A stretch of DNA of 64,000 nucleotides, from assembly GCA_001801105.1 (NCBI GenBank), contig MGWS01000006.1, positions 41,488 to 105,487 on the forward strand, given 5' to 3'. Shown piece by piece: positions 57,894 to 64,000 of this stretch. The DNA comes from Gallionellales bacterium GWA2_60_18 (lineage in GTDB: Bacteria; Pseudomonadota; Gammaproteobacteria; Burkholderiales; Gallionellaceae). Each line of letters starts with the position of its first letter. Position 1 is the first letter of the stretch. The position numbers and the translations under genes are program-made. The notes below the pieces were generated by a model. It was not told the DNA's origin. It saw nothing but the letters and a program-made list of their open reading frames with translations, and made no database searches.

Positions 57894-58134
57894 CGGCCAG
57901 CAATTCGGCCAGCTTCTCTTCGGTCAAACCGGCGGTAGCGGCATACTCTGCGCTTTCCCGCATGGTTTGCCGCAACCGATCTGCATAAAAAACCCGCATC
58001 GCCTCATAATCCTCCGCGCTCACCATCACGCCCACCACCCGGTCGTGACGCATCACCCGAACCGGCTCGCGTTGAACACGGTCAAGAAACTCGCCAAAAC
58101 GGGTCTTCGCTTCATTTGCCGTATAGGTTTGCAT
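57883..58134 (-). CDS. Phd/YefM-family antitoxin
   Basis: 83 residues. MQTYTANEAKTRFGEFLDRVQREPVRVMRHDRVVGVMVS is the Phd/YefM DNA-binding domain (prevent-host-death fold). The acidic C-terminal helix (TEEKLAELLADES) should wrap the toxin. It binds and neutralises the PIN protein and represses its own operon. RBS GGAGG upstream of ATG 58134. Together with the overlapping PIN gene it forms one complete type II toxin-antitoxin module. Confidence 0.9.
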   Translation of the reverse strand: MQTYTANEAKTRFGEFLDRVQREPVRVMRHDRVVGVMVSAEDYEAMRVFYADRLRQTMRESAEYAATAGLTEEKLAELLADES

Positions 58135-58226
58135 GACACACCTCCGTTATTCAACAATATATGCGCCCAATTTAACCGAATCGTTCGATTCGGTCAAATT
58201 ATGAAACAGTGACACCGCACTTCCAT

Positions 58227-59972
58227 CTATTGCCCTACGCGGGCTGCTTTGGGCCGTATTTCCGGAGGCAAATTACCGAACTCCGCGATTATCTGGCGCC
58301 TGTGGCTGCCGGTGAGCCGCGGGTTCGATAGCGCGGCGCGGTAAAGGCGCTCAATGATTTCCACGCTGACTGCGCATTCGCCGCTGGCAAAGCACCTCGC
58401 CGCGCCGATGAGGGTGTTCTTGTTGGGCGGACCGAAGGGAACCGTCGCCAGGCGCCGTTCCAGTTCCTTGAGCAAGGTTTCATCCGGCGGCAGTCTTCTT
58501 TCCGCATTCACCGCCAGCATGCCGATCAGCCCGTCAATTCTGGATGGCGCATTATCCGCGGCCTGCCGGTAATGGAAGAGAGCCTTGTTGTAGAGATCGA
58601 TCGCATCCTCCTGCGAGGTCGGCGGCAGATGATCGTAAAGAGCAGCCAGATCGGTATTGGCACGCACCGAGCGCGGATGCCGTTCCACCTCCAGCATGCG
58701 CATCTGGAGCGCATCGCCCCATTGCTGGGCGCGCGAGGCGGTAAGTCCGGCGAACAGCACAACCAGCATCAGGAAAGCCACTCGGCGCCCGCGCACGCTG
58801 GACGGATGCAGGCGCGGGTTCAAGGTGTAATAAGCCAACGGCAACAGGATGCCGAACATCGGCAAATAGTTGCGATGCTCGAAGGCGATCTCCAACGGGA
58901 AGATCGTGGACTCCATCGCATGGCCGGCGAAGAAGAACGCGATCCCGAAGGCGAGCATGGGATGTTTGTTGCGCAACACGAATGCTCCCGCCGCGAGCAG
59001 CAACAGCCCGGCGATGGCGGGCAACGTGGTCCAGGGCGAAAACAGGCTGCGCGAGATCAGGATGTCGTCATGATGCAAACCCATCCCGGACATGCTGGGC
59101 AACACAGTCATGCGCAGATAGAACCACAGCACGCGCGCCTCGGTCATCAGGCGCTCGGTCAGCGAAAAATCGCGCCACGCGTAGCCGCCCAATACCGGGC
59201 CGGATTTATTCAGCACATAGAGCACGCCCAACAGCAGCGGAATCGCCACCGACAAACCGACCAGCGCCGCCAGCATGCGGCGCGTCTTCCGGTCCGGTGC
59301 GCTCCAGCGCAGCAAGGTCGCCTCGGTGACCAGGATCAGCAAGGGCAGCAACAGGCCGCTCTCCTTGCACAGCGCGGCGAGCGGCGTAAACACGAACAGG
59401 GCCGCGCCTATCGCGAAGAAACCCGACCTGTTACCGTCCAGCAGGCTTCGCCTGCCATATAGATACAGCGCCAGACCCGCCAGCGTGAACAGCGCCGCGA
59501 GGCTGGTCATGCGCTGCACCACATAAAGCACGCCGGTCAGATTGAACGGGTGCAACAGCCAGAGCGCGGCAACCGCCAGCGCGATCCATGCTGCGGCATT
59601 CTCGTCTGCCGCGCCGCGAATGCGCAGGTGCAGATTGAGCAACAGCCTGGCCAGCAAGAACACCAGCACCCCGTTGACCAGATGGATAGCCAGATTGGTC
59701 AGCTTGAAGGAATAGGCATCCATGCCGGAAAAATAATAATCAAGGGCAAAACTGACCGTGCTGATGGGCCGTTTCAGCGGGCCGGCCGTGCCTGAAGACG
59801 CCGCCTGCCACAGGGAAGAAATATCCAGACTGTCTATCCTCAAAGCGGGGTTCAGGCGGATGTTGACCCCGTCGTCGAAAATGAAGTGCCCCGTCAAGCC
59901 CGGCAGATAGCAGGCTGCGGTAACGGCAAGGATGCAGAACAGCAGGAAGGGTTTAAGGGCGCGCATAAGCAT
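58227..59972 (-). CDS. GT-C-type polytopic membrane protein, candidate pilin glycosyltransferase
   Basis: 581 residues. About twelve membrane helices in the first ~430, followed by a soluble helical C-terminal part with TPR-like repeats (SVRANTDLAALYDHL, AIDLYNKALFHYRQAAD). The first periplasmic loop has FIFDDGVNIRLNP, the acidic Asp-Asp site of GT-C transferases (TMTC/PMT-like), and later HPFNLTGVLYVVQRM. It lies just downstream of pilA in the same direction, where pilin glycosyltransferases (TfpO/PglL) sit in other bacteria. That role is an inference; no Wzy_C signature is evident. Start ATG 59972 or 59966. Confidence 0.75.
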   Translation of the reverse strand: MLMRALKPFLLFCILAVTAACYLPGLTGHFIFDDGVNIRLNPALRIDSLDISSLWQAASSGTAGPLKRPISTVSFALDYYFSGMDAYSFKLTNLAIHLVNGVLVFLLARLLLNLHLRIRGAADENAAAWIALAVAALWLLHPFNLTGVLYVVQRMTSLAALFTLAGLALYLYGRRSLLDGNRSGFFAIGAALFVFTPLAALCKESGLLLPLLILVTEATLLRWSAPDRKTRRMLAALVGLSVAIPLLLGVLYVLNKSGPVLGGYAWRDFSLTERLMTEARVLWFYLRMTVLPSMSGMGLHHDDILISRSLFSPWTTLPAIAGLLLLAAGAFVLRNKHPMLAFGIAFFFAGHAMESTIFPLEIAFEHRNYLPMFGILLPLAYYTLNPRLHPSSVRGRRVAFLMLVVLFAGLTASRAQQWGDALQMRMLEVERHPRSVRANTDLAALYDHLPPTSQEDAIDLYNKALFHYRQAADNAPSRIDGLIGMLAVNAERRLPPDETLLKELERRLATVPFGPPNKNTLIGAARCFASGECAVSVEIIERLYRAALSNPRLTGSHRRQIIAEFGNLPPEIRPKAARVGQ

Positions 59973-59981
59973 GGCTGGAAT

Positions 59982-60007
59982 AAAAAGGGGGCTTGCGCCC
60001 CCTTTTT
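59982..60007 (-). terminator. Terminator after pilA
   Basis: 11-bp stem AAAAAGGGGGC/GCCCCCTTTTT (59982-59992 and 59997-60007) with loop TTGC, 22 bp after the pilA stop on the minus strand. Likely the main pilA mRNA end, with read-through to the GT-C gene. Confidence 0.88.
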
Positions 60008-60029
60008 ACTGAATCAACTCAAGCGAGAA

Positions 60030-60470
60030 TTAAGTCTTGGGCAGGAATTTTGCGTCAACAGAACCGCCAACTGTCCACGTTGTGCCAGCAGCCGCACAGG
60101 TTGGCGTCCAAGTGATGTAACCCGCAGCCGCAGCCGGCAAATCAGTCGTATCCACTGTGGCTGTGATTACGCCGGTACCAGAACCGACAGTGATACTCGT
60201 CGTATACTTCGCGCCGCCGGGAAGAGCCACAGTGCCGCTAGGCGCCACGGCGTCGAGAGATGTACCCGTCAATGTACCCAAACCACCCGTCTCACTGCAA
60301 TAAACGCCGACATCATTGCGCGCCGGGCTGCTCAGGCTGGTCAGTTCCTGCAGCTTGGACTTGATGGTGTAGTCCTGATAAGCCGGAATCGCCACCGCAG
60401 CCAGAATGCCGATGATCGCGACCACGATCATCAGTTCGATCAGGGTAAAACCCTTTTGTACGTTTTTCAT
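60030..60470 (-). CDS. pilA: Type IV major pilin
   Basis: 146 residues. Class III signal MKNVQKG cut before [20 protein letters not shown], giving N-methyl-Phe and Glu5. The hydrophobic alpha1-N helix follows, then a short globular domain with two Cys (VYCSETGG and TPTCAAAG) for the D-loop disulfide. The mature protein is rich in Ser, Thr and Gly, offering many O-glycosylation sites. Start ATG 60470 with AAGGAG 7 nt upstream; the ORF continues 33 codons further without purpose. Governed by a sigma-54 promoter and a 5' UTR hairpin, terminator downstream. Confidence 0.96.
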   Translation of the reverse strand: MKNVQKGFTLIELMIVVAIIGILAAVAIPAYQDYTIKSKLQELTSLSSPARNDVGVYCSETGGLGTLTGTSLDAVAPSGTVALPGGAKYTTSITVGSGTGVITATVDTTDLPAAAAGYITWTPTCAAAGTTWTVGGSVDAKFLPKT

Positions 60471-60494
60471 GTTGAACTCCTTAAGGATTGGATT

Positions 60495-60513
60495 AAACAC
60501 ACATGCCGTGTGT
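60495..60513 (-). promoter_or_regulatory. Hairpin in the pilA 5' UTR
   Basis: Near-perfect inverted repeat AACACAC-ATGCC-GTGTGTT between the sigma-54 start region and the ribosome site of pilA. It would lie at or just after the transcript start and could protect the mRNA 5' end. Confidence 0.45.
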
Positions 60514-60527
60514 TGCTTGGTTATAAA

Positions 60528-60542
60528 GCAACAATTGCGCCA
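60528..60542 (-). promoter_or_regulatory. Sigma-54 promoter of pilA
   Basis: Minus-strand TGGCGCAATTGTTGC: the invariant GG and GC doublets are 10 nt apart, as in the -24/-12 consensus TGGCAC-N5-TTGC. It lies about 58 bp before the ATG. pilA genes are typically under PilR/RpoN, so this fits known regulation. Confidence 0.75.
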
Positions 60543-60747
60543 GCAATTTAACTTATTGTTTATATTCAATTCAGCATATTACAAAACCGGCATCCTGATG
60601 GATTTACGCTCCAGCCTCGTCAACCGGCTGACAATTTTCGTCACCAGACTCCTTGCCAAACTACAATAAGGCGACACGCTCAAAGTGTGGCTGCCAAGAG
60701 GTGGTTATGATAAGGTAATACCTGTTCATACTTGACTGGAGGAGGCC

Positions 60748-61038
60748 ATGACCGTGACAACAAGTCGCCCGGTAGCAATCAAGATCGACCAAGATACCAG
60801 AGAGCGGGTAAAGCGTCTTGCTGAAGCGCGCCACCGAACCCCTCACTGGCTGATGCGCGAGGCTATTAGCCAGTATGTTGCGCGCGAAGAAAAACGCGAA
60901 GCATTCCGGCAGGATGCGATCAATGCCTGGAACGAGTATCAGAAAAGCGGGCTGCATGTAACCGGCGACGAGGTTGTTGCGTGGCTTGATACATGGGGCG
61001 AGGAAAATGAGCAGGCCGCACCTATATGCCACAAGTAA
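60748..61038 (+). CDS. Ribbon-helix-helix antitoxin (ParD/CopG-like)
   Basis: 96 residues. RPVAIKIDQDTRERVKRLAEARHRTPHWLMREAISQYV is an RHH fold (short beta strand, two helices), binding DNA as a dimer. The charged C-terminal tail should bind the toxin. RBS GGAGGAGG directly before ATG 60748 is the strongest of the window. It overlaps the ParE toxin start by 13 nt. Complete type II antitoxin of the parDE class. Confidence 0.9.
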   Translation: MTVTTSRPVAIKIDQDTRERVKRLAEARHRTPHWLMREAISQYVAREEKREAFRQDAINAWNEYQKSGLHVTGDEVVAWLDTWGEENEQAAPICHK

Positions 61039-61316
61039 AATTTGCGCCCGCCGCACTGGATGACTTGAGGCGGTTGCGCGAATATTTGCGGCTCAAGAAC
61101 CCAATGGCGGCTAAACGCGCTGCTGCTGCCATCACCAAGGCCATTCAATTGCTGGCGCAGCATCCGCAAATCGGCAGGCCAACAGAAGAAATGGATATCG
61201 AGTATCGCGAGTTGCTTATTGATTTTGGCGACAGCGGCTATGTTGCGCTATATCGTTACGAAGTCGATCACGTGACTGTCCTGTCATTGCGACACCAAAA
61301 AGAAGCCGGGTATTAG
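61026..61316 (+). CDS. RelE/ParE-family toxin
   Basis: 96 residues. VKFAPAALDDLRRLREYLRLKNP at the N-terminus and IEYRELLIDFGDSGYVALYRYEVDHVTVLSLRHQKEAGY at the C-terminus follow the ParE pattern (RelE fold with R-x-L-x-x and Y-R-x-x-x-x-x-V-x-x-L-x-x-RH-x-x-E). ParE toxins inhibit gyrase; RelE toxins cut mRNA at the ribosome. The pattern is closer to ParE. Its TAG stop is the outer end of the inverted-repeat element beginning at 61313. Confidence 0.9.
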   Translation: MPQVKFAPAALDDLRRLREYLRLKNPMAAKRAAAAITKAIQLLAQHPQIGRPTEEMDIEYRELLIDFGDSGYVALYRYEVDHVTVLSLRHQKEAGY

Positions 61317-61586
61317 AGCCTATTTCAGCAGGTTTCATGCCCCGCGTTGGGTCTGGGCGCGGATGGATGCAAGGCGCAGCGCGCCGCCCGCAGTCATTCT
61401 GCGGGCAAGCGGTGCAACGCCGCAGACGCCGCGCCCAGACCCAACCCGGAGGGCCGCTCACCTGCGGGCGCATTGCGGCGTTGCGGTCTGCTTGTGGAGA
61501 ATGACTACACTGCGCCGCCCGCGCCTTGCACTGCATCCCGCAGGCGAACGGCGCGGGGTATGAAACCTGCTGAAATAGGCTCTTAA
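61313..61586. mobile_element. MITE-like element with 32-bp inverted ends
   Basis: Terminal inverted repeats of about 32 bp (61313-61345 and 61553-61586) read TTAGAGCCTATTTCAGCAGG... and differ at only a couple of positions. No coding capacity. The interior carries palindromic GC-rich blocks and the words GCATTGCGGCGTTGC and CGCGCCTTGC, also seen in 4502-4741. The left end supplies the parE stop codon. With 61651-61827 and two palindrome copies, it makes the 554-bp gap 61317-61870 a stack of repeats with no gene seen. Confidence 0.7.
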
Positions 61587-61650
61587 CCTGACCAAGCATA
61601 GCCGATATCGTGCGGGCAATTCGTGTATTGCCCCTACGCCTGACTTCATC

Positions 61651-61827
61651 CTGAAAACCGCAGTTGACCGTTTGTATTTCCATGCGAGCCGACGTGGCGG
61701 CTGATTCTTGCGTTTTTGGTGCATTCACCTTTTGGGTGAACCGCCCGTAGGAGCGCCGGAAGGCGCGATCAGAACATTCATCGCGGCTTCCGCCGCTCCT
61801 ACAAGTTTCAACTGCGGCTTTAGGTTC
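61651..61827. repeat. Inverted-repeat element with CCGCAGTTGA core, nested repeat inside
   Basis: Outer arms near 61651-61672 (CCTGAAAACCGCAGTTGACC) and 61804-61827 are imperfect inverted copies sharing CCGCAGTTGA. The core resembles the arm of 4502-4741 (CCTCAGTTGACCG), so they may be one family. A copy of the GTAGGAGCGCC palindrome (61747-61802) is nested within. Confidence 0.55.
61747..61802. repeat. Palindrome GTAGGAGCGCCGGAAGG family, copy 2
   Basis: Left arm as in 16468-16490; the right arm (61780-61802) has diverged to CGCGGCTTCCGCCGCTCCTAC. Loop about 10 nt. Confidence 0.7.
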
Positions 61828-61836
61828 ATAGAGCAA

Positions 61837-61866
61837 GCGTGGGCACAAGGAACGTGCCCACCCTAC
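61837..61866. repeat. Half copy of the GTAGGGTGGGCAC family
   Basis: Reads GCGTGGGCACAAGGAACGTG followed by CCCACCCTAC, equal to the right half of 41391-41471 with two changes. No left half found. It ends 4 bp before the HD-GYP stop codon. Confidence 0.6.
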
Positions 61867-61870
61867 TAAA

Positions 61871-63529
61871 CTACGCCTCCAGATTTACTCCCGGAATCCT
61901 GCTCAGGTCCACATCGTCGATCTGTTCCGGCGCGAGGAAGCGTTTGGCATAGTCGAGATAGACCTTTTCGCGGATGAATACGTCGAACAGGTCGGGGTCG
62001 ATATGCCCGTCCAGTCTGAACTTGCCGAGGATGGTGAGCGATTCGGTCAGGGTCTTGCCCAATTTGTAGGGGCGGTCCTTGGCGGTGAGCGCCTCGAAGA
62101 TGTCGGCGATGCCCATCACCCGTGCCTGCACCGACATCTGGTCGCGCGTCAGCCCATTGGGATAACCCTTGCCGTCCATGCGCTCGTGATGGCCGCCGGC
62201 GTATTCCGGCACGTTCCTGAGGTATTTTGGCCAGGGCAGCGACTCCAGCATCTTGATGGTGACGACGATGTGGTGGTTGATGATCTCGCGCTCGGCGGCG
62301 GTCAGCGTGCCGGCGCGGATGGTCAGGTTCTCCGCTTCATCCTCACTGAGGAAGTTGCTTTCGCTCCCCGCGACATCGCGCCAGCGATAGGCGGCGATGC
62401 GCTGCACGCGCTCGACGTCGGCATCTGACATCTGCTCGCCGCCGATGTTGCAGCGGCGCAGGAACTCGCGGTCGTCGTCGAGCTGGCGAATGCGGGCTTC
62501 GTATCCGGTGCGGATGGCGGCTTCACCCTCTCCCGCGCTATCGCGCTCCCCTCTCCCGCTCGCGGGAGAAGGGCTGGGGGAGAGGGCACGCAGCATCCCG
62601 ATCTCGGCATCGCGCTTGAGCACCTCGAAGCGGGTGTCGATCAGCCCGATGCGGTCGAACAGGGTGTGCAGCTTGGTCGATTTATCCACCACGTGCACCG
62701 GGGTGGTGATCTTGCCGCAGTCGTGCAGCATGCCGGCGATCTTCAGCTCCTGCCTGTCCTTGTCGCTCATGGTGAAATCCTTGAGCGGGCCTTGCGTGGT
62801 GCGGTTGACCGCCTCGGCGATCATCATGGTCAGCACCGGCACGCGCGCGCAATGCCCGCCGGTATAGGGCGATTTGTCGTCGATTGCGGTGTTGATGAGC
62901 TGGATCAGGGACTCGAACAACTCTTCGAGTTGCTGGATGAGGCGCCGGTTGGTCAGCGCGATGGCGGCCTGCGAGGCGAGCGACTCCAGCAACTGCTGGT
63001 CGTCCCCGGAGAACGGCACGATCTCGCCGCTCTTGCGGTCCTGCGCGTTGATGAGCTGGAGCACGCCGATGACATCGTCCTCGTGGTTGCGCATCGGCAC
63101 GGCGAGGAAGGATTTGGAGCGGTAGCCGGTCTTGGCGTCGAATTTCTTGGTGCCGGAGAAATCGAAGCCCTCTGCGGTATAGGCATCGGGGATGTTGACC
63201 GTTTCGCCGCTCAGCGCCGAGTGGCTCACCACCATCGCATGGATCGGCTTGTTCTCCTGGTCGTAGAGATGTATCGGATAGAAGGTGATCGGCACCCCGC
63301 TGGTGCCGCCCATGGCGATATTGAGCGAGTCGGTGCGCATGATCTCGAAACGCAGCACCTCTTGTTCCGGCTCATGCAGGTAGAGCGTGCCGGCATCGGC
63401 GTTGGTGATGCGCTTGGCCGCCTCCAGGATGGTTTCCAGCAGGCTGTTGATGTCGCGCTGCTGCGACAGCGCGATGCCGATCTCGTTGAGTTCCTTGAGG
63501 CGGTGCAGCAAATTTTCGGCAGAAGACAT
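61871..63529 (-). CDS. GAF - HD-GYP c-di-GMP phosphodiesterase
   Basis: 552 residues. GAF domain about 5-200 (LEAAKRITNADAGTLYLHE, GVLQLINAQDR). The HD-GYP domain then spans 215-540: GHCARV, HDCGKI (the HD pair), HHER and DGKGYP (the GYP motif), DIFEALTAKDRPYK. It likely hydrolyses c-di-GMP in response to a GAF ligand, linking to surface and motility genes nearby. Between HD and GYP parts, residues about 315-337 (LSPSPSPASGRGERDSAGEG) are an in-frame palindromic repeat insertion. Start ATG 63529 fits AAAGG spacing better than ATG 63535. Active residues are intact. Confidence 0.92.
   Translation of the reverse strand: MSSAENLLHRLKELNEIGIALSQQRDINSLLETILEAAKRITNADAGTLYLHEPEQEVLRFEIMRTDSLNIAMGGTSGVPITFYPIHLYDQENKPIHAMVVSHSALSGETVNIPDAYTAEGFDFSGTKKFDAKTGYRSKSFLAVPMRNHEDDVIGVLQLINAQDRKSGEIVPFSGDDQQLLESLASQAAIALTNRRLIQQLEELFESLIQLINTAIDDKSPYTGGHCARVPVLTMMIAEAVNRTTQGPLKDFTMSDKDRQELKIAGMLHDCGKITTPVHVVDKSTKLHTLFDRIGLIDTRFEVLKRDAEIGMLRALSPSPSPASGRGERDSAGEGEAAIRTGYEARIRQLDDDREFLRRCNIGGEQMSDADVERVQRIAAYRWRDVAGSESNFLSEDEAENLTIRAGTLTAAEREIINHHIVVTIKMLESLPWPKYLRNVPEYAGGHHERMDGKGYPNGLTRDQMSVQARVMGIADIFEALTAKDRPYKLGKTLTESLTILGKFRLDGHIDPDLFDVFIREKVYLDYAKRFLAPEQIDDVDLSRIPGVNLEA
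62525..62586. repeat. Palindromic repeat embedded in the HD-GYP gene
   Basis: CCCTCTCCC...GGGGGAGAGGG outer arms with an inner CTCCCGCTCGCGGGAG hairpin (62553-62568). 66 nt including edges, a multiple of three, so the frame survives. Same family as the shorter palindrome at 5104-5134. Confidence 0.8.
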
Positions 63530-63551
63530 GGTCATTAGCCTTTCAATCGGT

Positions 63552-63626
63552 AGGATGGGTTGAGCACAGCGATACCCATCGTTTACGTTAGCCGCCTTAT
63601 GGGTATCGCTGTGCTCAACCCATCCT
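63552..63626. repeat. Perfect 28-bp palindrome (AGGATGGGTTGAGCACAGCG)
   Basis: Arms 63552-63579 and 63599-63626 are perfect inverted copies around a 19-nt loop. It fills the gap between the GspE-like gene and the HD-GYP gene (both minus strand) and may terminate or attenuate between them. A half copy of the GTAGGAGCGCC family (63643-63665) adjoins. Confidence 0.85.
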
Positions 63627-63705
63627 GCGAGCTACCGCATTTTCGCGGCTACCGCCGCTCCTACAGAGCGCGAATCTTTGGAACGGGTTTCAAATCCGCC
63701 CTGTG

Positions 63706-64000
63706 CTACTTGATGCAGACCGCGCGAATCTGATGCATATCGGTAATCCCTTGCAGGACCTTTTCCATGCCGTCCTGTTTCAGGGTATGCATCCCTTCGT
63801 CCAGCGCGATCGCCAAAAGTTCGGCGACGCGGGCGTGTTCCTGGATGGCCTTCTTGATCGGATCGGTACCGATCAGCAATTCGTGCAAGCCGACCCGTCC
63901 GCGATAGCCGGTGCCGGTGCATTTCTCGCAACCGACCGGCTCATACAGCGTGAATTGCCCCTTGTCGTCGGCAAACAGCTTGATCCAATCGGCATACAGC
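63706..64000 (-). CDS. GspE/PilB-family ATPase, C-terminal end (cut by window edge)
   Basis: The last ~98 residues of a type II secretion / type IV pilus assembly ATPase. Reading from the window edge: LYADWIKLFADDKGQFTLYE, then the zinc-binding VGCEKCTGTGYRGRVGLHEL and IGTDPIKKAIQEHARV, ending at LQGITDMHQIRAVCIK. The Cys-x-x-Cys is the second half of the tetracysteine zinc site; the ATPase core lies outside the window. With pilA nearby it could be PilB, but stand-alone MshE/GspE-like ATPases share this ending. The start lies beyond 64000. Confidence 0.88.
   Translation of the reverse strand, partial: LYADWIKLFADDKGQFTLYEPVGCEKCTGTGYRGRVGLHELLIGTDPIKKAIQEHARVAELLAIALDEGMHTLKQDGMEKVLQGITDMHQIRAVCIK

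Noticed and set aside
61317..61870. Hidden gene in the 554-bp gap
   Set aside because: ORFs here read through inverted-repeat elements and palindromes and have no RBS or recognisable domain; I see only repeats.
63680..63705. GGTTTCAAATCC resembling a tRNA T-loop
   Set aside because: No acceptor stem, anticodon arm or CCA could be built around it. No tRNA or rRNA gene was recognised anywhere in the window, although a covariance-model scan was not possible.

Overview
The window looks like a chromosome segment of a GC-rich betaproteobacterium. YajQ, HugZ, LptF/LptG, HolC, the ilvBNC-psd-pssA-leuA order and a class I-leader pilin all fit, and the dense intergenic palindromes make Nitrosomonadales/Gallionellaceae-type bacteria my best guess. 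The lineage is an inference; no rRNA or tRNA gene was found.

Layout. 1-5.5 kb: end of argF, argG, a macrodomain protein, ppnP, yajQ, an RcnB/CigR-like periplasmic protein, a DJ-1 protein and a membrane-anchored methyltransferase. 5.5-11.6 kb: glutaredoxin-like protein, HAD phosphatase and hda (minus strand), then purM-purN with two DUF3108 proteins, then two hemerythrin-like proteins. 11.8-25.8 kb: RNA m5C methyltransferase, ssb, a YajR-type MFS transporter, purB, radC, coaBC-dut, a CBS protein, rppH, proS-lytic transglycosylase, a TlpA thioredoxin, YqhA, YihY, a possible wrbA remnant and hugZ. 25.9-32.4 kb (minus): ilvB-ilvN-ilvC-psd-pssA-leuA, joining branched-chain amino acid and phosphatidylethanolamine synthesis, with a Leu-rich leader ORF before leuA. 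32.5-41.4 kb: an ECF-like sigma factor with two small partners, lptF-lptG, pepA-holC-(coiled coil)-valS. 41.5-44.9 kb: TusA-like protein, Cys-less rhodanese, a Ser/Thr kinase fused to a cyclic-nucleotide-binding domain, and BepA.

44.9-57.4 kb is a surface polysaccharide locus. It holds a UDP-sugar dehydrogenase, a GT4, a CDP-glycerol glycerophosphotransferase-like protein, a galE scrap, a DegT aminotransferase, an ATP-grasp/HAD fusion, a 751-residue GT2/TagF-like fusion, tagD, a PglK-like ABC flippase and a DPM1-like GT2. The middle (about 47.5-53.9 kb) is clearly AT-richer than both sides and is bordered by broken genes, so it looks like an exchanged cassette. Together these genes predict a glycerol-phosphate-containing (teichoic-acid-like) glycan in a Gram-negative bacterium.

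57.4-64 kb: a PIN/Phd-like toxin-antitoxin pair, a GT-C membrane protein directly downstream of pilA (candidate pilin glycosyltransferase), pilA behind a sigma-54 promoter, an RHH/ParE pair, a 550-bp repeat-filled gap, a GAF-HD-GYP c-di-GMP phosphodiesterase, and the C-terminus of a GspE/PilB ATPase.

Several families of interspersed palindromes run through the window. Some supply the stop codons of neighbouring genes, and two copies sit in frame inside coding sequences.
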